DNA of 7,548 nt from positions 1 through 7,548 of the forward strand of contig JAUVAM010000166.1 of the NCBI GenBank assembly GCA_030591745.1. Direction: 5' to 3'. Shown piece after piece: positions 1-6,248 of the stretch (the stretch's first letter is position 1; every line of letters begins with the position of its first letter). Under the pieces are notes generated by a model, which was given only the letters and a program-made list of their open reading frames with translations, had not been told where the DNA came from and made no database searches. The translations under genes and the position numbers were made by a program. The DNA is from Deltaproteobacteria bacterium (GTDB lineage Bacteria > Myxococcota > B64-G9).

Positions 1-156
1 GCGTGAACCGTCCAAGGTGATGGGCAAGTAGGGTGGGGTCTCGAGGTCCCCGAAAACGATTGCCACCGGGGCCCGGTTGGGTCCGGCCACGTCCTGGCTG
101 CAAGCCGCCAAGTGCAAACTCAGCAGCGAGCAGAAAAAGATCACGATTCGTTTCAT
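1..156 (-). CDS. Lipoprotein with PKD-like domain, N-terminal 52 residues only (runs off left edge)
   Basis: This open frame reads leftward and leaves the window after 52 codons. It begins with a short basic n-region (MKR), a hydrophobic stretch and a lipobox LAAC, giving lipidated Cys19, so the product should be exported and anchored by lipid. The mature part contains 'NRAPVA' and, 18 residues later, 'ITLDGSR'. These resemble the opening strands of PKD/cadherin-like Ig domains (typical pattern NRAPVA...TLDGS.S.D), which are common in surface proteins. The frame is not in the supplied list of complete frames because it is partial. The start is fixed by a GGAGG ribosome site (163-167) six bases upstream of the ATG. 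It lies 31 bases after the hydrolase stop and is probably the third gene of the same leftward transcript. The lipoprotein call is firm. The PKD call rests on a short motif, and the rest of the protein is unseen. Confidence 0.75.
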   Translation of the reverse strand, partial: MKRIVIFFCSLLSLHLAACSQDVAGPNRAPVAIVFGDLETPPYLPITLDGSR

Positions 157-187
157 GACTCGCCTCCAGGGATTTCGACCCACGCGT

Positions 188-1075
188 CTATTCTGTCTCA
201 ATCTTACCCGAAAAGTGCTCATCGAGAAAGCGCATCACCCTGGCGTTGATGAGTTCCGGAAATTCGAACAGGCCGCCGTGGCTGCCGCCTTGGACTTCGA
301 ACCATTCGGCCGAGGGGATCTGAGCCGCCATGTTGCGAACGACGCGAATGGGGGTGAAGTTGTCTTTGTCGCCGGCCACCACCAGGCAGGGGATGCGAAT
401 GTCGGGCAAGACGGATGCCGTGGAATGGTCCGCCAGGACTTGGCCCCAGGCGAAGAAGACCTCGGGGTCCATGTGTTTCAGATGGGCTCGCCAGGATTCG
501 AAGTCTTCTTTTCGGGCGGCTTTGGCGTTGAGCACGAAGAGCTTGCCGGCCGGGAAGACCCAGGGCCCGGCCAGGGCTTGGGTCCAGACTTTTTTCAAAA
601 AGCCCAGTCGCCGCACGGTGGCGAGCATGCCCGGCACCAGGACTTCGCCCATGCGTCCCATGTGGAAAAAAGAGCGCAGGGGGTATTCGTGGGTGCCCAG
701 AAGAAAGACCAGCCCGCGTACTTGTTCGGGCCAGCGCCTGAGGTATTCCAAAGAGATCTGCACGCCCATGGAAAAGCCGGCCAGGATCAGATCCTGGTCG
801 GCCAGTCCGGCGGCTTGTGCCACGGCCCGCATGTCCTGCATGCAGAGATCGATGCTGAGGTCCTCTGTGTCGGCCGGTGCCGGCGAGTCCACGTGGCCCC
901 GGTAGTCCCAAATGACGACTTGATGCTTTTGGGCCATGGCCCGGATTGCGTGATCCACATAGGCCTGGTTGCAGCCGATGCCGTTGGAGAGCAGGATCGC
1001 GGGTGAACCCTGACCATAAGATCGATAGGCGATGCTTGCCCCGTCGGGGGCGATGGCAAGTCGGCTTTCCTGCAT
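188..1075 (-). CDS. Alpha/beta-hydrolase fold enzyme, probable esterase/lipase-like
   Basis: This is a 295-residue alpha/beta-hydrolase. The visible triad is Ser102 in the nucleophile elbow GFSMG, Asp238 in GDKDNFTP (catalytic position G-x-x-D) and His266 in GGSHGG. The oxyanion-side motif appears as 'LSNGIGCN' (residues 29-36) and the strand-4 motif as 'WDYRGHVDS' (56-64). The fold and catalytic competence are therefore well supported. The substrate is not known; family members hydrolyse esters, amides, lactones or C-C bonds. There is no signal peptide, so it should be cytoplasmic, unlike both of its neighbours. I chose the ATG at 1075, which has a GAGTAGG ribosome site (1083-1089) seven bases upstream. 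The alternative ATG at 1096 adds seven residues (MGRVGRD), overlaps the upstream gene by 13 bases and has no well-placed ribosome site. The upstream stop lies eight bases before the chosen start, which suggests translational coupling. Confidence 0.9.
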   Translation of the reverse strand: MQESRLAIAPDGASIAYRSYGQGSPAILLSNGIGCNQAYVDHAIRAMAQKHQVVIWDYRGHVDSPAPADTEDLSIDLCMQDMRAVAQAAGLADQDLILAGFSMGVQISLEYLRRWPEQVRGLVFLLGTHEYPLRSFFHMGRMGEVLVPGMLATVRRLGFLKKVWTQALAGPWVFPAGKLFVLNAKAARKEDFESWRAHLKHMDPEVFFAWGQVLADHSTASVLPDIRIPCLVVAGDKDNFTPIRVVRNMAAQIPSAEWFEVQGGSHGGLFEFPELINARVMRFLDEHFSGKIETE

Positions 1076-1082
1076 GTCGCGA

Positions 1083-1089
1083 CCTACTC
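1083..1089 (-). promoter_or_regulatory. Ribosome site deciding the hydrolase start
   Basis: GAGTAGG on the minus strand lies seven bases upstream of the ATG at 1075 and overlaps the TAG stop of the preceding lipoprotein gene. This favours 1075 over 1096 as the start and suggests that ribosomes finishing the upstream gene reinitiate here. Confidence 0.5.
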
Positions 1090-2676
1090 GCCCCATCGGC
1101 TGGGATCGGCCACCACCTCGCAGTCGATGAGCTGGGCACCGGCCGGGTTGCGCCAGGGCGAATAGCAGTACTGGAGGAAGTAGGCCAACTCTTCGGGCCT
1201 GACGTGGGTTCGCTCCCCGTCATTGCGGCTTGGTTTGTAGTCGTAGGTGCCGTCCGGGATCGAGGCGTCCCAAAGGTCCCAGTTGGGCCAGGCCTCATAA
1301 TGGGTGGCGGCGGCACCGTATTCGTCGTGTATCTTGTGCACCTCGGCGCTGGTCAAGGGCAGGCCGCTGGCGGCCGAGGCCACCAGAAAGCTGGCCATGT
1401 CCGCGTCCCATTCGCCGTGCTCTAGTCGCTCGGTCTCGTCGGCCATCATTTCATCGCAGCGCTGGGCCAAGCCCGCCAGCAGGTCTCCGGCCACTGTGTC
1501 TTGTCGCAAGGTCAGGGCGTTGGTGATGGCGGCCAGGTGGAAGTAGCGCACGATGGCGTAGTTGAAATAATGACCGGCGGTGGCCACCGCCTCGTAGTGG
1601 GGGCTGATGCCGTTCTCGCAGGCGTTCTCGAGGGGCTCGCCGTAGGCGACAAGGGCCGTGGTCAACTTGGCATCGCATTCGGCGTTGGGCAATACGGCCT
1701 CGAAGCATCGCAGGCAGGCCAAATCCTTGATGCTGTCCGGGTTTTCTTCTTCCATGGGCACGTAAGCCTCGCCGTCGATTCCTTTGGTTCGGATCAAGTA
1801 GGTGTTGTCCACGATGTCCCGGGCGAAGGCCTGCAGGTATTCGTATGCGGTTCGGGCTGCCTCGCGGATGTGCTCGTCTTGTCCATCTTCGGCCACCCGA
1901 AGCAACAGAGGGGCCGCGCGGAAAATATGCGGCAGATCGTCTTTCGAGCGCATGTTGCGCACCCAGATGTCACCCCATGTGGGGTTTTCCGAGTTGGGGA
2001 TGGTGTGGGCATTCCAGTCGTATTTTTCGACTTTGGCCGGATCGTAGTCCACCACGACATTTCGGCCTTCTTCGATTGAGTAGCTGTGGTTCAAGGTGAA
2101 GGTGGCCCTGGCCATGATGCTGGTGATGGGCGGGTCCTCGTTGCCCCAGACCATGCCCAAGAACAAGGCCACCATGCCCTTGGCGTATTGTTCCACCAAT
2201 TCGCCCATGAGTGGATCGCTGCTCATGAGGTATCCGCTTGCGGCCTGGGCCAGCACCTTGCTGGTGCGGATCATCAGGTTGTCGGCGCCGCCGTAATGCT
2301 CAAAGGTGATGGTGTCGCCTTCCTTGATGGCGCGGGTGTCCTGCCAGTAAAGCTTGTAGTCGGGCATCTCCGGGTCAAAGGAGGCGTCCAAGCCATGACT
2401 GTGCCAGGAGCACCAGCGGAAGTAGTCGACTTCTTTCCATGCGCCGGTGATGGCGCGGGTGAACTCAGTCACCTGGGTGGCGGTGACCGCCTCGCCCACG
2501 TCGTCCCGAGTGAATTCAAAGGGCAAAGATTCCGGCAGACCGCCTGCATCAGCGCCGGCATCCGCCGTGCCATCATTTGGGCCCGCATCACTTTGTTCCG
2601 AAGAGCCGTCGCAGCCGTTAAAAATCCAAAACAGCGCCAGGGCCAACAGGCTTCCACATCGCATCCAGCTCATCAT
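1084..2676 (-). CDS. Unrecognised 530-residue lipoprotein with an Asp-Ala-Gly linker
   Basis: I do not recognise this family. The N-terminus is a signal peptide (MMSWMR then a hydrophobic stretch) ending in IFNGC. Cys22 is the likely lipidation site, although Asn at -2 makes the lipobox imperfect. Residues 23-46 are a low-complexity linker rich in Ser, Asp, Ala and Gly, including DAGADAG, as is usual for surface lipoproteins of Myxococcota-like bacteria. From about residue 50 the protein looks globular and mostly helical, and is rich in aromatic residues, Asp/Glu and His. Conspicuous segments are 'DYFRWCSWHSHG' (84-95), 'TFEHYGGADNLMIRT' (124-138) and a cysteine cluster C321-x2-C324-x9-C334, with further Cys at 353, 407, 504 and 519. 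Disulfides are likely if it is exported. The start is supported by GAGGAG (2685-2690) eight bases before the first of two adjacent ATGs. It is first in the leftward unit, divergent from the plus-strand operon. Any enzymatic role would be a guess. Confidence 0.85.
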   Translation of the reverse strand: MMSWMRCGSLLALALFWIFNGCDGSSEQSDAGPNDGTADAGADAGGLPESLPFEFTRDDVGEAVTATQVTEFTRAITGAWKEVDYFRWCSWHSHGLDASFDPEMPDYKLYWQDTRAIKEGDTITFEHYGGADNLMIRTSKVLAQAASGYLMSSDPLMGELVEQYAKGMVALFLGMVWGNEDPPITSIMARATFTLNHSYSIEEGRNVVVDYDPAKVEKYDWNAHTIPNSENPTWGDIWVRNMRSKDDLPHIFRAAPLLLRVAEDGQDEHIREAARTAYEYLQAFARDIVDNTYLIRTKGIDGEAYVPMEEENPDSIKDLACLRCFEAVLPNAECDAKLTTALVAYGEPLENACENGISPHYEAVATAGHYFNYAIVRYFHLAAITNALTLRQDTVAGDLLAGLAQRCDEMMADETERLEHGEWDADMASFLVASAASGLPLTSAEVHKIHDEYGAAATHYEAWPNWDLWDASIPDGTYDYKPSRNDGERTHVRPEELAYFLQYCYSPWRNPAGAQLIDCEVVADPSRWGE

Positions 2677-2742
2677 CCGCGTTACTCCTCTTCGGTGGCT
2701 TTTGTGAAGCTTAGCACAAAGCCTTGCTCCGCGGAAAAGGGC

Positions 2743-2773
2743 TTGGCATTTCAGGGGTGAAATGGCCTATAGT
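2743..2773 (+). promoter_or_regulatory. Candidate sigma70-type promoter for the rightward operon
   Basis: A -35-like TTGGCA (2743-2748) and a -10-like TATAGT (2768-2773) lie upstream of the first GTG start, giving a leader of roughly 25 bases. The 19-base spacer is longer than the usual 17, so the promoter may be weak or need an activator. It is the best match I can find in the 127-base divergent region. No equally convincing promoter was seen for the leftward unit. Confidence 0.4.
2747..2764. promoter_or_regulatory. Perfect 7-bp inverted repeat, possible operator
   Basis: CATTTCA and TGAAATG flank a GGGG centre, giving an 18-base dyad between the candidate -35 and -10 boxes. A dimeric regulator bound there would occlude RNA polymerase. 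The dyad lies upstream of the expected transcript start, so it is more likely a DNA site than an RNA hairpin. A match of this length with a short spacer can occur by chance in a region this size, so this is tentative. Confidence 0.35.
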
Positions 2774-2791
2774 TCAAGTTCGCAAACCCAC

Positions 2792-2796
2792 GGAGG
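2792..2796 (+). promoter_or_regulatory. Ribosome site fixing the GTG start of the first small lipoprotein
   Basis: GGAGG lies seven bases before the GTG at 2804. An in-frame ATG at 2762 would add 14 polar residues ahead of the signal peptide, has no ribosome site and overlaps the candidate promoter. The GTG start is therefore preferred. The second copy of the gene has the same arrangement. Confidence 0.7.
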
Positions 2797-2803
2797 TTCT
2801 GTT

Positions 2804-3232
2804 GTGAAACGGCTTTTCTTGACCTTGTTGGCCTTTGTTCTTCTTGCTGGAACCGCTTGTAAAAAAACTTTCGATGATCCGAATCGGGCCACCATCGATT
2901 TGATGAAGGAAATGTTGGCCTGCGTGGAAGAAGAACCGGAGGATTGTGACGAGGCCATCAACAAGATCATCGCCTGTTCAAAAGAACGAAGGGCCGATTT
3001 GGCTGCCGCCGGTCGGCAGTCGGTGAAGTTGGTGCGTGAGATGAGCCCAGATGAGCTTGAGGAATATCGGGAGGGTGTTGAAACTGAGTTGGTCGAGGTC
3101 ATGGATGAGTACGTGGAGGTCATACAGGAATTTGCCGAGGCTTGTCCCCAATTCAAGCGCAACGCCACTCGCATGACGGTGCAATACGGTCGACAAAAAA
3201 AGGCCTTTGAAAAATCCATCGAAAACGAATAG
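2804..3232 (+). CDS. Small four-cysteine lipoprotein, tandem copy 1
   Basis: This is a 142-residue exported protein that I do not recognise. MKRLF plus a hydrophobic stretch ends in AGTAC, making Cys19 the lipidated residue, followed by two Lys. The mature part is strongly acidic and predicted helical, with Cys40, Cys48, Cys58 and Cys114 all conserved in the neighbouring copy. Cys40-x7-Cys48 brackets an acidic turn (EEEPED) between two helices and could be a disulfide staple; Cys58 and Cys114 could form a second disulfide. A central segment reads 'MSPDELEEYREG' (80-91). It is first in a four-gene rightward unit, 32 bases before its paralogue. The GTG start is supported by GGAGG seven bases upstream and by exact length agreement with copy 2. 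Lipidation is well supported by sequence, disulfides are inferred and function is unknown. Confidence 0.85.
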   Translation: MKRLFLTLLAFVLLAGTACKKTFDDPNRATIDLMKEMLACVEEEPEDCDEAINKIIACSKERRADLAAAGRQSVKLVREMSPDELEEYREGVETELVEVMDEYVEVIQEFAEACPQFKRNATRMTVQYGRQKKAFEKSIENE

Positions 3233-3252
3233 GGCAAATTTCCCAAGCACAA

Positions 3253-3704
3253 GGAGGTTCTGTCGTGAAACGGCTTATTTTGACCTTGTTGGCCTTTGTT
3301 TTTCTTGCTGGAACAGCTTGTAAAAAGACCTTCGATGACCCGACCCGGGCCACCATCGATCTGATCAAGGAAATGCATGCCTGCCTGGAAGAAGAACCTG
3401 AGGATTGTGACGAGGCCATCAACAAGCTCATCGAATGCTCAAAAGAACGAAAAGCCGACTTGGCGGCCGCCGGCAAACAGTCGATGGAAGAAATGCGTGA
3501 GATGAGCCCTGATGAGCTCGATGAATATCGGGAGGGCGATGAGGCCGAGTTGCGCGAGGTCATGGATGAATACGTTGAGGCCATGCAGGAATTTGCCGAG
3601 TCCTGCCCGAAATTCAAGCGTAATGCCCATATGTTGGCGAAGCATTACAGTCGTTTTACCAAGGCCTACGATAAGTCTGTCGAAAACGAATAGGGCAAAT
3701 CCCC
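3253..3704 (+). repeat. Tandem gene duplication, unit 2
   Basis: This is the second copy of the 461-base-offset tandem unit. Similarity fades within a few bases after the shared 'gggcaaat' trailer, just ahead of the large membrane protein gene. Conservation is highest in the signal peptide and the first two thirds of the coding sequence. Confidence 0.85.
3265..3693 (+). CDS. Small four-cysteine lipoprotein, tandem copy 2
   Basis: This is a 142-residue paralogue of the preceding gene, with no gap in the alignment and about 34 differences by hand count (roughly 76% identity). The signal peptide, lipobox AGTAC (Cys19), Cys40/48/58/114, the acidic EEEPEDC turn and the 'MSPDEL' segment are all kept. 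The last 25 residues carry about a third of all the differences, so that end has diverged fastest and may set partner specificity. The start is the GTG at 3265, with GGAGG (3253-3257) seven bases upstream. It is followed after 24 bases by the large membrane protein gene, and the two are probably cotranscribed. No known family was recognised. A structural or adaptor role in the outer membrane or periplasm is only an inference from lipidation and small size. Confidence 0.87.
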   Translation: MKRLILTLLAFVFLAGTACKKTFDDPTRATIDLIKEMHACLEEEPEDCDEAINKLIECSKERKADLAAAGKQSMEEMREMSPDELDEYREGDEAELREVMDEYVEAMQEFAESCPKFKRNAHMLAKHYSRFTKAYDKSVENE

Positions 3705-3717
3705 GGGAAATGACCTC

Positions 3718-6243
3718 ATGAGATTTCTGCGTTTTGTTTTTCTGTTGGTGATTCTGATCGGTGCCACGCCTTTGTGGATGATGGCCGTCTCGGGCCTGGG
3801 ACTGCAAATGACGGCCTTCGAGCCGGACTTTTACCTGGAGGTGGCCGAGAACCACGGTGTCGCCAGTGTGGCGGTCGAGCGCCTGCTGGAGGGGCTGGGG
3901 CCGGCAACAGAAGCCACGGAGCCGAAAGAAGAAGCCAAAGTAGAGCCAAAAGTAGAGCAAAAAGTAGAGCAAAAAACAGAGCAAAAAGTAGAGCAAAAAG
4001 TAGAAGCAAAAGAAGAAGCAAAAGAAGAAGCAAAAGAAGAAGCAAAAGAGCCTGTCAAAGTTTCAGAGATGAGCCGGGAGCAGATGGTGAACGATTTGGG
4101 CTCGGCTTCCATGAAGCCCAAATTGCGTACCGCCTTGGGCAAGGGGCTTGCTGAGATCCAGGCTTTTGTTTGGGGCGGCAAGAAGCAGCTTTCCGCCCCG
4201 ATCGATCTGGCCCAAATTAAAGAGTCCTATCTTCAGAGCAGTCGTGGGCTCATGGCGAAGGAATTGGCAACTCAGCTTGAAGAGCGCCTGGGCAAGGTGC
4301 CCAACGAGTTGGATCTGGCCTTGGCCTTTGGTCCCTTGCGCGAGCCCATGGAGCAAGGCTGGAACGCCAGACGCATCAATCTTTGGGTCTTCGCCGCGGG
4401 TTTGGGGCTCTTGCTGGTTTTGGTGTTCATGGTGGGGGGCTTTGGATCTGGTCTGCGTTGGCTGGGCTTGAGCTGGTTGTTGGCCGGTCTTGGTGTGGGG
4501 CTGGGGGCGATCGGCTGGGATCTCATGCTGGCTGAACCCGGTCCGTCCCTGCTTGTCGTTGCATCTCCCTTGAATGCCTATGTGGGTGTCATGCTGCAGG
4601 CCCTGGTGGACGGGAGCTGGGCCATGATGCGTAACATCGGTTTCATCGCGGCCGGCGTGGGCGTGCTTGCTTTTTTCGTGGGCGCGGCCATGACTCCTTC
4701 CGGCTCGGCCGAGGAAGAACTGGATGGCGCGGACGAGCGCTTGGCCCGGACTCAGCCCAAGAAGGGTGATGACAAAAAGAAGAAGATTAAAGCGCCGGTT
4801 CCGGTGCTTCGCACTTTGTTGGGTGGCTTGTTGAGCTTGGCTGTGCTGGGCGGTCTGGGCTTTTTCGGTTTGGGCCTCTATGAGTCTTTTGCTGGTTTCG
4901 AACCGGCGGCCCTGCGTACGGCCTTGGTGGCACAGACCGCCCGGGACGTGGAGCGGAAGGAAGAGGATGCGGCCGCAAGGGATGCAGTGGTGGCCGCGGC
5001 GGCCAAGGGCGTGGTGCCCGAGGAGATCGACGAGTCCTTCAAGTCCTTGTTGGAAGGGCACGACGATTCGCTTATCCAGGGCGTGGTGGTGAAAGGCGGC
5101 CTGAGTGCGGCCAAGGCGCAGATCACGGCTTGGGAGGTGGTGGATCTGGGTGCGCGCATGGTGCGAGAACCGCAGAAGACCCAAGCCGATGAGTTGGGCA
5201 AGTTCAGCATCAGGGTCAGCCCAGGAGCCCTCGTGCTGATCCAGGCCGAGCCGGCCGCACCCGAGCCCCCGGCCAAGAAGAAAAAGCGTCGCAAGGCCAA
5301 GAAGAAAAAGCGCAAGAAAGCCAAGCTCAAGAAAACAGGCAAAGCCCTGCCGCCGGTGGCCGTGGTGGTGGCCCTGGGATTTGAGGGCGGGATGGCCAAG
5401 GCTGAATTGGATTTGTCGGGTGGACTCGCTCGGAATTTATGGGCCAGCCTCGAGCGGCTGAGTAAGGCCCATGGCGAGGCAGCTCAGACCCTGGCGGACC
5501 GGCATCAGGCCTTGCTCACGCGCCATGCCGTGGCGGATTGCGCCCGGGTCGTCGCCGAACATCCTGACCGCAAGATTTGCGAGGACATGGTTTTGCGCAG
5601 ACCCATCTTTGTCAACCTGGCCGAGAGTTTGGCCCAGGGCCTGGAGCGCCAGGCTCAGCCCTTGCGAGTCGTCAAGGAACTCAAGCCCCTGGGTGTCGAA
5701 GACTTGGACCGCCTCTTAGACGAGGTGGTGCTGGACAACAAGGCGGTGCAGTCTTTCATGAGCGCGGCCGGCCGCGATAAGGTCACCAAGGCCATGGTGG
5801 GCAATGTGGCGGGCAGTGTGCGGGATAAATCGCGGCAGGTGCTGGAAGACAAGGTGCTGTCCATCGAAGACTACTTGTTGGAGCGAGTACAGGCGGGCAT
5901 CGCCGAGGATTTGGCGGATCGGCTGGCCAAGCGACAAACCGCCAGCATGGCCCAAGCTCGGGACCGCGTCTTCGATCAGCTCAAGAAGCACCAGACTATC
6001 TTGGACATCGAGGGCGTTCGGGTTTTGGCCGGCGCGGTTTTCGACCGCCTTGCTTTGCTTAAGGGCGAAGCCGGCGAGCAGACGGCCTTCGAAGGCTATG
6101 ACCCCAAGGCCGTGGCCGACAGGCTGACGCCCAAGATTCTTGCAGGCATCCGCGCTGTGCGGACGGCGGAAGAAGACCGCCTGGAGCGCATGATTCCTTG
6201 GGTCCGTGCCCTGGAACTTTTCCGCAAAGCCGAGAAAAAATAG
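3718..6243 (+). CDS. Large polytopic membrane protein with Glu/Lys and Lys/Arg repeat segments
   Basis: This 841-residue protein has no family I can name. Visible parts are TM1 (about 3-25); an extracytoplasmic segment opening 'FEPDFYLEVAENHGV'; ten Glu/Lys tetrapeptides (71-110); a helical domain (115-218, including 'SAPIDLAQIKESY'); TM2 and TM3 (about 220-242, 246-267); TM4 (about 304-326); a charged loop with KKGDDKKKK (327-362); TM5 (about 365-387); and a long helical C-terminal region (388-841). The C-terminal region contains a Lys/Arg-rich repeat (519-542). Only two cysteines exist, Cys608 and Cys621, 13 residues apart. The positive-inside rule places loop 327-362 in the cytoplasm and the C-terminal region outside, where those cysteines could pair. 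The ribosome site is weak (GGGAAA, seven bases upstream of the ATG), so translation may depend on the gene 24 bases upstream. The context of exported lipoproteins suggests a membrane scaffold or anchor, but that is inference. Confidence 0.88.
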   Translation: MRFLRFVFLLVILIGATPLWMMAVSGLGLQMTAFEPDFYLEVAENHGVASVAVERLLEGLGPATEATEPKEEAKVEPKVEQKVEQKTEQKVEQKVEAKEEAKEEAKEEAKEPVKVSEMSREQMVNDLGSASMKPKLRTALGKGLAEIQAFVWGGKKQLSAPIDLAQIKESYLQSSRGLMAKELATQLEERLGKVPNELDLALAFGPLREPMEQGWNARRINLWVFAAGLGLLLVLVFMVGGFGSGLRWLGLSWLLAGLGVGLGAIGWDLMLAEPGPSLLVVASPLNAYVGVMLQALVDGSWAMMRNIGFIAAGVGVLAFFVGAAMTPSGSAEEELDGADERLARTQPKKGDDKKKKIKAPVPVLRTLLGGLLSLAVLGGLGFFGLGLYESFAGFEPAALRTALVAQTARDVERKEEDAAARDAVVAAAAKGVVPEEIDESFKSLLEGHDDSLIQGVVVKGGLSAAKAQITAWEVVDLGARMVREPQKTQADELGKFSIRVSPGALVLIQAEPAAPEPPAKKKKRRKAKKKKRKKAKLKKTGKALPPVAVVVALGFEGGMAKAELDLSGGLARNLWASLERLSKAHGEAAQTLADRHQALLTRHAVADCARVVAEHPDRKICEDMVLRRPIFVNLAESLAQGLERQAQPLRVVKELKPLGVEDLDRLLDEVVLDNKAVQSFMSAAGRDKVTKAMVGNVAGSVRDKSRQVLEDKVLSIEDYLLERVQAGIAEDLADRLAKRQTASMAQARDRVFDQLKKHQTILDIEGVRVLAGAVFDRLALLKGEAGEQTAFEGYDPKAVADRLTPKILAGIRAVRTAEEDRLERMIPWVRALELFRKAEKK
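3928..4047 (+). repeat. Ten 12-bp tandem repeats coding (E/V/T)E(A/P/Q)K
   Basis: Ten in-frame 12-base units encode EEAK, VEPK, VEQK twice, TEQK, VEQK, VEAK and EEAK three times. The last three units (4012-4047) are identical, each reading gaagaagcaaaa. The array prefers A-ending codons (gta, gaa, gca, caa, aaa), while the rest of the gene prefers G- or C-ending ones. The peptide should form a charged helix. The array is open to replication slippage in steps of four residues without breaking the frame. Confidence 0.9.
5272..5343 (+). repeat. Three 24-bp repeats coding a Lys/Arg-rich octapeptide
   Basis: Three consecutive units encode AKKKKRRK, AKKKKRKK and AKLKKTGK (residues 519-542 of the membrane protein). 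The first 17 bases of units 1 and 2 are identical; unit 3 has diverged. The segment follows a Pro/Ala/Glu linker (EPAAPEPP). Such a basic stretch could bind nucleic acid, anionic lipid or cell-wall polymer, or pair with the Glu-rich segment of the same protein. The sequence does not decide between these. Confidence 0.75.
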
Positions 6244-6248
6244 CATCC

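Larger units (their letters stand above)
2792..3243 (+). repeat. Tandem gene duplication, unit 1
   Basis: The segment from the ribosome site through the gene and its 'gaatagggcaaat' trailer recurs at a constant offset of 461 bases as unit 2 (3253-3704). There is no length change inside the coding part. Ribosome site, start codon and trailer were duplicated together, so this is a whole-gene tandem duplication. Confidence 0.85.

Noticed and set aside
77..1006. 309-codon plus-strand frame over the hydrolase gene
   Set aside because: The minus-strand frame has a complete catalytic triad and motif order. The plus-strand product is rich in Gly, His and Asp without a recognisable fold.
219..1316. 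365-codon minus-strand frame overlapping two genes
   Set aside because: It is Pro/Arg/Ser-rich and out of frame with both well-supported genes.
2719..2744. AAGCC...GGCTT inverted repeat in the divergent region
   Set aside because: The arms are only five bases with a 16-base spacer, which is expected by chance.
2762..2803. ATG at 2762 as the start of the first small lipoprotein
   Set aside because: It would add 14 polar residues before the signal peptide and overlaps the candidate -10 box. The GTG at 2804 has GGAGG at good spacing, and the paralogue starts at the same place.
3231..3245. Imperfect palindrome GGGCAAATTTCCC between the two small genes as a terminator
   Set aside because: The stem is short, has a mismatch and lacks a T-run. 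The second copy does not preserve it, and the operon layout argues for read-through.
3928..4047. CRISPR or other spaced repeat array
   Set aside because: The 12-base units are contiguous with no spacers and are maintained in frame within a coding gene.
4063..5184. 373-codon open frame antisense to the large membrane protein
   Set aside because: It is a shadow of GC-biased codons. Its product is low-complexity and rich in His, Gln and Arg, with no signal or motif, while the plus-strand frame has membrane segments, repeats and operon context.
6198..6248. ATG at 6198 as the start of the Sel1 lipoprotein
   Set aside because: It would overlap the upstream gene by 46 bases and bury the signal peptide behind 17 unrelated residues. 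The ATG at 6249 begins exactly at the signal peptide.
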